Origin: Pseudomonadota bacterium
GTDB taxonomy: Bacteria > Pseudomonadota > Alphaproteobacteria > Rhizobiales > Xanthobacteraceae
DNA length: 6,782 bases
Direction of reading: 5' to 3'
Assembly (NCBI GenBank): GCA_023390955.1
Contig: JAEWBW010000066.1
Location: 1-6,782 of the forward strand
In this document: piece after piece, positions 1-4,909 of the stretch
Position numbering within the stretch: position 1 is the stretch's first letter
How the letters are laid out: every line of letters starts with the position of its first letter
Notes under the pieces: model-generated
What the model saw: the letters and a program-made list of their open reading frames with translations, nothing else
What the model was told of the DNA's origin: nothing
Databases searched by the model: none
Translations under genes and position numbers: made by a program

Positions 1-328
1 GCTCCCTGAGGGGCACGACGTGCACCTGCTGTCGATGATCATGCACGATTGGGACGAGGCCAAGAACCGCGCGCTGCTGCGCCGGTCGTTCGAAGCTCTG
101 CCGAGCGGCGGCGCTGTTGTCATCAGCGAACTTCTCGTCAATGACGAGAAGACCGGGCCGGCATCGGCCGCACTCATGAGCCTCAACATGCTGGTCGAGA
201 CGGAAGGACGAAACTACACGCCGGCCGAATATTCGGAATGGCTCAAGGAAGCCGGCTTCCGACAGCTGGAGACGGTCTGGTTCGACGCGCCCGGCGCCAA
301 CGGCGCTGTCATTGGCCGCAAGCCGTAG
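1..328 (+). CDS. O-methyltransferase, SAM-dependent (C-terminal fragment)
   Basis: This is the 3' end of a gene that begins left of the window; the frame is open from base 2 to the TAG at 326-328, giving 108 residues. It resembles the C-terminal catalytic part of the Methyltransf_2 family (acetylserotonin/caffeate-type O-methyltransferases), which transfer a methyl group from SAM to a hydroxyl. Visible family marks are the MHDWDE block, whose His is the general base in plant homologues, then the ALPSGGAVVISE strand-turn-strand. These are followed by a SLNMLVETEGRNYTPAEY stretch matching the family's nMlv..gGreRt.aE signature, and an EAGF motif near the end. The substrate cannot be told, because the SAM-binding glycine loop and the substrate domain are outside the window. 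A cytochrome c gene starts 9 bp after the stop, so co-transcription is likely although the functional link is unclear. Family assignment is firm; the specific activity is unknown. Confidence 0.85.
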   Translation, partial: LPEGHDVHLLSMIMHDWDEAKNRALLRRSFEALPSGGAVVISELLVNDEKTGPASAALMSLNMLVETEGRNYTPAEYSEWLKEAGFRQLETVWFDAPGANGAVIGRKP

Positions 329-337
329 GGGCAGATC

Positions 338-865
338 ATGCTGTGGATTTCAGTTCGTCTTGCATTCGCGGCCGCATCAATGATCGCGTTTTCGACGCCA
401 GTGGCCATGGCCGACGAGTTGCAGGTTTCGCGCGGCAAGTATCTCGTCACGGTTGGCGGCTGCAACGACTGCCACACGCCTGGATATTTCCTCGGGAAGC
501 CCGACATGTCGCGCTTTCTCGGCGGCTCGGACGTGGGCTTCGAGATTCCGGGGCAGGGTGTCTTTGTGGGCTCGAACATCACACCCGACAAGAAGACGGG
601 CATCGGCAGTTGGACCCAGGAGCAGATCGTGAAGGCGATACAGGCCGGTGAAAGGCCGGATGGCCGCATCCTGGCGCCGATCATGCCCTGGCACGCCTTT
701 GCGTCACTCACAGCGGATGATGCCAGGGCGATTGCGGCATTTCTCCAAAGCGTGAAGCCGGTCAGCCACCAGACGCCCGGTCCGTTCAAGCCCGGGGAAA
801 AGGTTTCGACGTTCCTTTTCCGGATCGCGCCGCCGGGCGAAACCGCGGCAGCAGCGCCCAAGTAA
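338..865 (+). CDS. secreted mono-heme c-type cytochrome
   Basis: The gene encodes 175 residues with a Sec signal peptide: Arg7, a hydrophobic core at about 8-23, and probable cleavage after AMA at residue 25. The mature protein is a periplasmic class I-like cytochrome c. The heme-binding motif is CNDCH at residues 42-46, and the likely axial Met is Met116 in the IMPWHAF context. The stretch NITPDKKTGIGSWT (80-93) and the QAGERPDGR block are typical of the cytochrome subunits and electron acceptors found beside alcohol, aldehyde or gluconate dehydrogenases, so an electron-carrier role is inferred. No dehydrogenase gene is visible here. The C-terminus is Pro/Ala-rich. An AGGGG stretch overlapping the upstream stop codon (326-330) is a plausible ribosome binding site for this ATG. 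It sits 9 bp downstream of the methyltransferase and converges on the MocR gene, with 21 bp between their stops and no clear terminator there. Confidence 0.88.
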   Translation: MLWISVRLAFAAASMIAFSTPVAMADELQVSRGKYLVTVGGCNDCHTPGYFLGKPDMSRFLGGSDVGFEIPGQGVFVGSNITPDKKTGIGSWTQEQIVKAIQAGERPDGRILAPIMPWHAFASLTADDARAIAAFLQSVKPVSHQTPGPFKPGEKVSTFLFRIAPPGETAAAAPK

Positions 866-886
866 CTTGCCTCAGTTCTAGCAACG

Positions 887-2398
887 TCACGCCGCTTTCG
901 CGCGCCGGGACAGGCGCTCATCGAAGCAATTGCGCAGCCGCTGCAGTCCTTCGGCGATCAGCGCCGTCTCGATCGCTCCGTAGCCCAGCATGATGCCGGC
1001 TTGAGGCTTGCCGTTCAGTGGGAAGGATTGAAAGGCAACGCCGAGGTCGCTGGCTCGCGATGCAATCGCATCGATGTCGCTGACTGACGCCCTCCGCGCG
1101 TAGGCGGCAATATGCAGCCCGGTGCTCGATGGAACGAGGTCGAGGTGGTCGCCGAAGTCGTTCCTGATCCCCGCGTTCAGCATCTCGTGGCGTTCGCTGT
1201 AGATGCGGCTCAGCTTGCGGACGTGGCGCGCAAAGGCGCCTTCGTCGATGAACTGTGCCAGCGCGTTCTGCGCGATTGTCGGCGTATGCCAGTCGGTGAT
1301 GAATTTCGCTTTGTGCGTCGCCTCTCGCAGCGATTGAGGCACCATCATGAAAGCCAGCCGGAGGCTTGGCAGCAGCGTCTTCGAAAACGTGCCGACATAG
1401 ACGACGCGTCCGGTCCTATCGAGCGTCTGGAGCGGCTCGAGCGGACGTCCTCCGAAGCGAAACTCGCTGTCATAATCGTCCTCGACCACAACTGCGTTGC
1501 AGCGTTCGGCCCAGGCGAGCAATGCGCGTCGACGTGACAGGCTCATGGCCATGCCGAGAGGAAATTGATGCGAGGGCGTCACGTAGACCACCTTGGCATC
1601 AGTCGGCAACGCCTCTACGACGAGGCCTTCGCTATCGACCGGCACACCTACGACGCGCGCGCCCTGCGTCCTGAACAATTCCTGCGGAGGCAGATAGCCC
1701 GGCTTCTCCACGGCAACGACATCGCCCGGCTCGAGCAGCACGCGAGCGATGATGTCGAGCGCCTGTTGAGCGCCATTCGTGATGATGATGTCGTCGGGCG
1801 ATGCGGAAATGCTTCGCGAGATGCCGATATGGCGAGCGATCGCGGCGCGCAGGTCCGGATTGCCCGCAGGCTTCACGTAGCGGCCCTCCGCCATCTCGCG
1901 CGAGCGCAGCGCGTGGGCAATGACCCGCCGCCAGGTTCGGTGTGGAAACAGCGAGGCGTCCGGAAGTCCCGCTCTGAAGTCGTAGTGGGCCGTGACGGAA
2001 ACGATGGCCGGCAACGGGATCGTCTCCCACACGTCACGCACCCTGATCGCGCGGGACGTCGCGCGCCTCGTTTTCGATGCAGGACGCCTTGCCTCGAACT
2101 GATCGCTGACGAATGTCCCAGCGCCCGTACGCGAAATTGCAAAGCCTTCGGCAACAAGGGTTTCATAGGCGATCGCGACTGTCGACCGTGCGACCGTCAG
2201 TGCGGTCGCGAGTTCCCGCGTTGCGGACAGCCGCTCCCCAGGTCGAAGCCGTCCGTCCAGGATCGCCTGCCGGATCTGACGGTAGATTTCGCCGCTCAGG
2301 TCATCTCGACCCACAAGGCTGACATGAAAAGGCACAATCCCGAGCTCGCTTTTCTTTTGGATTGGACTGGCAACATGGCGCAAAGGCCGATGTTCCAT
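887..2398 (-). CDS. MocR/PdxR-type transcriptional regulator (GntR HTH + aminotransferase-like domain)
   Basis: From the ATG at 2398 this is 503 residues, the usual length for MocR proteins. Residues about 33-97 form a GntR-type winged helix (IYRQIRQAILDGRLRPGERL, then the helix containing ARSTVAIAYETL). A linker follows, then a fold-type I aminotransferase domain. PLP-site marks include TNGAQQAL (about 207-214), TPSHQFPLG (about 274-282), the VEDDYDSEF block (about 305-313) and SKTLLPSLR, in which Lys340 is the expected Schiff-base lysine. Known members bind PLP and sense amino-compound or vitamin B6 status rather than acting as metabolic aminotransferases. The frame extends to a TTG at 2515, but that extension enters the intergenic repeat and looks non-coding. 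A GTG at 2335 (482 residues) is another possible start. Neither the ATG nor the GTG has a well-spaced Shine-Dalgarno. The target genes are unknown. Confidence 0.88.
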   Translation of the reverse strand: MEHRPLRHVASPIQKKSELGIVPFHVSLVGRDDLSGEIYRQIRQAILDGRLRPGERLSATRELATALTVARSTVAIAYETLVAEGFAISRTGAGTFVSDQFEARRPASKTRRATSRAIRVRDVWETIPLPAIVSVTAHYDFRAGLPDASLFPHRTWRRVIAHALRSREMAEGRYVKPAGNPDLRAAIARHIGISRSISASPDDIIITNGAQQALDIIARVLLEPGDVVAVEKPGYLPPQELFRTQGARVVGVPVDSEGLVVEALPTDAKVVYVTPSHQFPLGMAMSLSRRRALLAWAERCNAVVVEDDYDSEFRFGGRPLEPLQTLDRTGRVVYVGTFSKTLLPSLRLAFMMVPQSLREATHKAKFITDWHTPTIAQNALAQFIDEGAFARHVRKLSRIYSERHEMLNAGIRNDFGDHLDLVPSSTGLHIAAYARRASVSDIDAIASRASDLGVAFQSFPLNGKPQAGIMLGYGAIETALIAEGLQRLRNCFDERLSRRAKAA

Positions 2399-2483
2399 CC
2401 TACCGCATAGGAGCCTTTGTGAATCGCTCCCCGGACCACTGTGGCGAAGGAATGAGGTATCTCCGAGATCGTCCGCCGCATTT
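2399..2483. other. upstream region of the MocR gene
   Basis: This non-coding stretch lies between the chosen MocR start and the repeat remnant. It contains an 11-bp inverted repeat with arms ATCTC and GAGAT (2459-2469) about 60 bp upstream of the start codon. That is a plausible place for an autoregulatory site, but nothing links it to MocR binding. I see no convincing -35/-10 pair; a minus-strand TTGACG at 2526-2521 has only a poor -10 partner. Confidence 0.3.
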
Positions 2484-2554
2484 GACGCGTCGGGCAAAAC
2501 ACCTGCTTCTCCCAAAATCCCGTCAAGCCCTCATCGCAGAAATATTCCACTTTA

Positions 2555-2565
2555 CCGAAATTCGG
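2555..2565. repeat. palindrome with CGAAATTCG core, copy 1
   Basis: CCGAAATTCGG is an inverted repeat with arms CCGAA and TTCGG around a central A. The nine-base core CGAAATTCG recurs 294 bp away in a second palindrome at 2849-2861. It could be a protein-binding site or merely part of the interspersed repeat. Confidence 0.4.
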
Positions 2566-2572
2566 AATTGCG

Positions 2573-2587
2573 GTATCAATCTGTATC
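2573..2587. repeat. short direct repeat GTATC, 10 bp period
   Basis: GTATC occurs at 2573-2577 and 2583-2587, exactly one helical turn apart, and once more at 2457-2461. MocR-family regulators often bind direct repeats, so this is a weak operator candidate about 175-190 bp upstream of the MocR start. Five-base matches can arise by chance. Confidence 0.2.
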
Positions 2588-2740
2588 CCGACCCGAGAAG
2601 AGGGGCGATCGTACGTCGTCACGGTTCGTGGGTTGGGGTGCGGTGGACGCGGCAGCGTCAGGCACAAGATGGTGCGGGGTGGGCGGGTAGTCCCTGTGAA
2701 CCCGAGGCTGTGTGCTCCGGCGTCACCTGTATACTGCTGT

Positions 2741-2778
2741 GCGGTTCTTCTGCGTGTGCCTTTCGCGCAGCAGACCGC
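2741..2778 (+). other. imperfect stem-loop in the intergenic repeat
   Basis: On the plus strand, GCGGT (2741-2745) can pair with ACCGC (2774-2778). Inside it, CTGCGTG (2750-2756) pairs with CGCGCAG (2764-2770) with one G-U pair, leaving a 7-base loop. The structure directly abuts the next hairpin (2778-2797), so a folded RNA is possible if the region is transcribed. A TATACT at 2730-2735 resembles a -10 box but has no matching -35. Confidence 0.3.
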
Positions 2779-2806
2779 GGGTGCTAGCCGGCACCCGTTC
2801 TTCCTT
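2778..2806 (+). terminator. terminator-like hairpin with pyrimidine-rich tail
   Basis: CGGGTGC (2778-2784) pairs perfectly with GCACCCG (2791-2797) around a 6-base loop, and is followed by TTCTTCCTT. This looks like an intrinsic terminator reading rightwards, but the tail is interrupted by C residues and no plus-strand gene precedes it. It may instead be a structural part of the repeat, or the end of a small RNA. Confidence 0.35.
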
Positions 2807-2844
2807 GCGCCTCTTGATTGAAGAAGGAGCGAGACGAAGCAAAG

Positions 2845-2866
2845 CTCGGGCGAAATTCGCCGCGAG
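2845..2866 (-). terminator. hairpin with CGAAATTCG core, copy 2; possible weak terminator of the copper cluster
   Basis: GGCGAA/TTCGCC (2849-2861) is extended by CTCG (2845-2848) and CGAG (2863-2866) with one bulged G. Read on the minus strand it is followed by CTTTGCTTCGTC, a modestly T-rich stretch. It lies about 110 bp beyond the stop codon of the HlyC-like gene, so it could end that transcript. It could equally be a palindromic binding site sharing the core at 2556-2564. Confidence 0.25.
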
Positions 2867-2976
2867 GCTGCAAACCTGTGTGTGCTATTTTCGATGTTGT
2901 AGCCAGCGAGCAGCGGCGGCGGCTTCTCGACGATTGGCTCCGCAAGCGCGGCGGGGCCATAGAAGGGGTCTCAAAT

Positions 2977-3579
2977 CTAGTTGGTGCTGGCCGCGTCCGC
3001 GCTGGTCTCGAGCACATGAATCCTGACGTTGTTGCCCTGATCGCGGCCAAGCACCTTGACCTTGCGATCCCTGAACGTCGTCTTCATCAGCTGCTCGACG
3101 ATGGGACGCACAAAGCGAACTTCGCCGGCGGCGTGCACGAGCCAGGGGATATCGCCCGATGTCCAGTCGGCGGGCTCGAGCTTTGGAGCACCGGTCTTGG
3201 TCTCCATCAGGCGCTTATCGATGTCTGGCGACACGAAAGCCCAAAGCACTAGCCCGACGGGGAGCGTCGAGCCGCCCTTTGCGTCGGTCAGCTTTGCCTC
3301 GGCAAGTCGAAATTGACGGTTCGCGATCGCGGGAACCAGCAGCCATTCCAGATCGCCGATAGTGTATTGCCTGTAGTTTGACGATCGCATCAGCACGCCG
3401 ATCGCCTGGGTGAATGCAACGGCATTCTGCAGCGACGCGGCTTGAAGACGCATCTTGTCAGTGATGCCCACCGATCCATCTTCGCGCCGGTTTGCCTGCG
3501 GGTCAGGCGTCTGGCTGCCTGGTACGTCCGCTCCGTTTGATCCGGGAGGGGAGCTGGCGGCATTATTGAGATTGCTCAT
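2977..3579 (-). CDS. divergent HlyC-family (toxin-activating lysine acyltransferase-like) protein
   Basis: This is a 200-residue protein. The first 40 or so residues are low-complexity, rich in Ser, Pro, Asn and Gly, and no signal peptide is seen. The rest matches the HlyC scaffold: LMRSSNYRQYTIGDLEWLL then VPAIANRQF (82-90), PVGLVLWAFVS (107-117) and the family hallmark DWTSGD (138-143) followed by PWLV. HlyC enzymes move an acyl chain from acyl-ACP to lysines of RTX toxins, using His23 and Asp92 in E. coli HlyC. Aligned by hand, Tyr69 falls at the His23 position (one-residue gap) and His149 at the Asp92 position, so the classic catalytic pair is absent. I recall alphaproteobacterial relatives with an aromatic residue at the first site. 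No RTX toxin or acyl carrier gene lies nearby. A CAGGAG 9 bp upstream (3589-3594) supports this ATG. It is the last gene of the copper cluster, 42 bp after the SCO-cytochrome gene. Confidence 0.75.
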   Translation of the reverse strand: MSNLNNAASSPPGSNGADVPGSQTPDPQANRREDGSVGITDKMRLQAASLQNAVAFTQAIGVLMRSSNYRQYTIGDLEWLLVPAIANRQFRLAEAKLTDAKGGSTLPVGLVLWAFVSPDIDKRLMETKTGAPKLEPADWTSGDIPWLVHAAGEVRFVRPIVEQLMKTTFRDRKVKVLGRDQGNNVRIHVLETSADAASTN

Positions 3580-3621
3580 TTGGGAATGCTCCTGACTACT
3601 TTTCTGGCTGATTGCTCCGAC

Positions 3622-4596
3622 CTAATGGCGGTGATGCGCGTGACCGCCACCTCCGCCCGAAGGCATCGCGGGTCCCTGCGCTTCGCGAATCCGGGCCGTC
3701 TCACTGTCGATGAACGTGATCAGGTCCGCGACGTCCTGCTGTGCGACGCCGAGCGCGGGCATTCGTACCGCGGGGAATCTTTCGGCGAGCGCCATCGCAT
3801 CCTTGTCATGGGCGGCGTGCAGCTTGGCAGGATTCCGGATGAAGGCGGAAAGCCAGGCACGATCCCGGCGCGACGAAACGCCACGCAGATCGGGGCCAAC
3901 CCGATCTCCAACTCCGATGGTGTGGCAGGGCGCACAGATCTTCTTGAAAAGTGCTTGTCCGGGTTGGTCGCTCATCGCGATGCCAGTATTGGCCGCTCCG
4001 GCAATGGCGGTCGTCCGCACCTGGTCGCGCCATTTCGGATCCATGCCGCGCACCGTCAAGACAAGGCGATTGAGATCGCCGAAGGCCGAATCGCGTTGCC
4101 ACTCGCCGGTGGCATCATTGCCGAGCACGATTTCATTGCGATGCTCGCTGAGGATCTCACTGCGTTCACCGAATTTGTAGTTGATCGCGCGAATGTCCTC
4201 GGGATCTCCCGTCACGAATGTCCAGCCCGACCCGGTCTGAAAAGCCCCCGAGAATTCCTTCATTCGCTCGGGAGTATCCCTCTTCGGATCAACAGTCATC
4301 GAGATCATGAAAACGTCGCGGCCGACAGCGTCGCCGAGCTTCTGCTCGAGCTGGGAAAGACGAGCGGTCGTTAGCGGGCAGATATCTGTGCAGCTCGTGT
4401 AGATGAAGCTGATGATGACGATCTTGCCCTTGATCAGCTCATCGTAAAACCGGACCGACTTTCCCTCCTGCGTCTTGACGACGGTATTCGGAATGTAGTT
4501 CTCGCCCCACTGACGACTTTGAGCGCTACTCTCGCGAGACCCCATGGCCGCAGCCACAACGGTCAACGCCGTGATCAACCAACGCCGGCATCGCAT
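3622..4596 (-). CDS. SCO1/SenC copper chaperone fused to cytochrome c, His-rich tail
   Basis: This 324-residue protein has two domains. The N-terminus (Arg-rich, then a hydrophobic core at about 7-18, with a possible cleavage after SSA at residue 25) looks like a signal peptide or membrane anchor. Residues about 33-190 form the SCO/SenC thioredoxin fold with the copper-binding SCTDICP motif (Cys69, Cys73), a DPKRDTPE block (103-110) and His152 where SCO proteins place their distal copper ligand. Residues about 209-300 are a class I cytochrome c with CAPCH (221-225) and probable axial Met279 (RMPALG). The protein ends in five Gly followed by HAHHRH, which may bind metal. SCO proteins load copper into the CuA site of cytochrome oxidases or act as periplasmic thiol/copper donors. 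Here the neighbour suggests service to the multicopper oxidase. A GGGAG six bases upstream (4603-4607) supports the start. Confidence 0.9.
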   Translation of the reverse strand: MRCRRWLITALTVVAAAMGSRESSAQSRQWGENYIPNTVVKTQEGKSVRFYDELIKGKIVIISFIYTSCTDICPLTTARLSQLEQKLGDAVGRDVFMISMTVDPKRDTPERMKEFSGAFQTGSGWTFVTGDPEDIRAINYKFGERSEILSEHRNEIVLGNDATGEWQRDSAFGDLNRLVLTVRGMDPKWRDQVRTTAIAGAANTGIAMSDQPGQALFKKICAPCHTIGVGDRVGPDLRGVSSRRDRAWLSAFIRNPAKLHAAHDKDAMALAERFPAVRMPALGVAQQDVADLITFIDSETARIREAQGPAMPSGGGGGHAHHRH

Positions 4597-4634
4597 GTCC
4601 GTCTCCCGACCTTACAAAATTGAGGGATCGACCG

Positions 4635-4886
4635 TCAGTTGGTCTTCCCTGGGACGTAGGTGAACGGCTCTTCGCTGCCGAATTTTTCGGGTACGCGTTG
4701 ATCTCTTTCCTTGACGGTCCGAGCCTGCGATCGCTGGATCGCCTCATCGATCATTTGTGGCGTAGCGACGGACGGTTTCTTTGTCGCCGGCGGGGTCGTG
4801 GCCTGCCCTGCAGCCGTAAGGGTAAACGCCAAGGTGGCAACAATGGCGACCTTCACCTGGAGGAGCCTTGTCGAGAGCGTGCTCAT
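4635..4886 (-). CDS. small predicted secreted protein of unknown family
   Basis: I do not recognise this 83-residue protein. Residues 1-29 read as a Sec signal peptide: Arg7, Lys12, a hydrophobic core at about 13-26, and likely cleavage after GQA. This leaves a mature chain of about 54 residues that starts Thr/Pro/Lys-rich, continues with a short charged, probably helical segment (MIDEAIQRSQARTVKERDQR) and ends in PEKFGSEEPFTYVPGKTN. It has no Cys or His and only one mature-chain Met, so it shows no classic copper-binding motif. The frame opens at an ATG at 4907, but the ATG at 4886 has an AGGGAG six bases upstream and begins the signal peptide, so the shorter form is preferred. It sits 23 bp after the multicopper oxidase stop and 38 bp before the SCO-cytochrome gene. 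An accessory or assembly role for the oxidase is a guess from position. Confidence 0.7.
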   Translation of the reverse strand: MSTLSTRLLQVKVAIVATLAFTLTAAGQATTPPATKKPSVATPQMIDEAIQRSQARTVKERDQRVPEKFGSEEPFTYVPGKTN

Positions 4887-4892
4887 CTGAAT

Positions 4893-4898
4893 CTCCCT
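4893..4898 (-). promoter_or_regulatory. ribosome binding site fixing the start of the small secreted protein
   Basis: AGGGAG on the minus strand lies six bases before the ATG at 4886. It favours that start over the in-frame ATG at 4907. The SCO-cytochrome gene has the same GGGAG with a six-base spacer. Confidence 0.7.
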
Positions 4899-4909
4899 GT
4901 CGATCATCT

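Larger units (their letters stand above)
2484..2885. repeat. probable degenerate interspersed intergenic repeat (Bradyrhizobium-type)
   Basis: No gene is credible in this stretch, yet it carries a series of blocks in an order I recall from interspersed intergenic repeats of Bradyrhizobium genomes. These are CGGGCAAAACAC near 2491, GAAATATTCC near 2539, AGAGGGGCGATCG near 2600, a GCGGTGGACGCGGC block near 2641 and CCTGTATACT near 2726. They continue with ACCGCGGGTGC/GCACCCG at 2774-2797, TTCCTTGCGCCTCTTGAT at 2801-2818 and GCAAAGCTCGGGCG near 2839. The copy looks degraded, as some blocks differ from the version I remember. It has no transposase and no clear terminal repeats or target-site duplication, so it is not an ordinary insertion sequence. 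The assignment rests on memory, not on an alignment, and the boundaries are approximate. It separates the MocR gene from the copper-oxidase cluster. Confidence 0.5.

Noticed and set aside
214..921. 235-codon minus-strand open frame
   Set aside because: It is antisense to the methyltransferase and cytochrome c genes and overlaps the end of the MocR gene; its composition looks like shadow translation.
887..2398. Calling the MocR gene a metabolic aminotransferase
   Set aside because: The N-terminal GntR-type winged helix marks it as a regulator, despite the well-kept PLP-binding motifs.
1565..2410. 281-codon plus-strand open frame
   Set aside because: It lies wholly antisense to the MocR gene, is Arg/His/Asp-rich with no recognisable domain, and is a by-product of GC-rich codon use.
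2296..2667. 123-codon minus-strand open frame
   Set aside because: It runs through the repeat and the first codons of the MocR gene in another frame, without domain or start-site support.
2707..2735. Sigma70-like promoter ending in TATACT at 2730-2735
   Set aside because: No acceptable -35 hexamer lies 16-18 bp upstream; only the -10-like box is present, so it is not listed as a promoter.
2362..2787. 141-codon plus-strand open frame in the gene-free gap
   Set aside because: It overlaps the start of the MocR gene and the repeat remnant, has erratic composition (Cys-rich end) and no recognised domain; better explained as repeat sequence.
2818..3252. 144-codon plus-strand open frame
   Set aside because: Most of it is antisense to the HlyC-like gene, and the part outside has no recognisable protein signal.
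2977..3579. Calling the HlyC-like protein an active RTX toxin activator
   Set aside because: The expected catalytic His and Asp are not at their aligned positions and no RTX toxin is in view.
3580..4374. 264-codon plus-strand open frame
   Set aside because: It is antisense to the SCO-cytochrome gene, whose domains and motifs are unambiguous; no domain or ribosome binding site supports the plus-strand frame.
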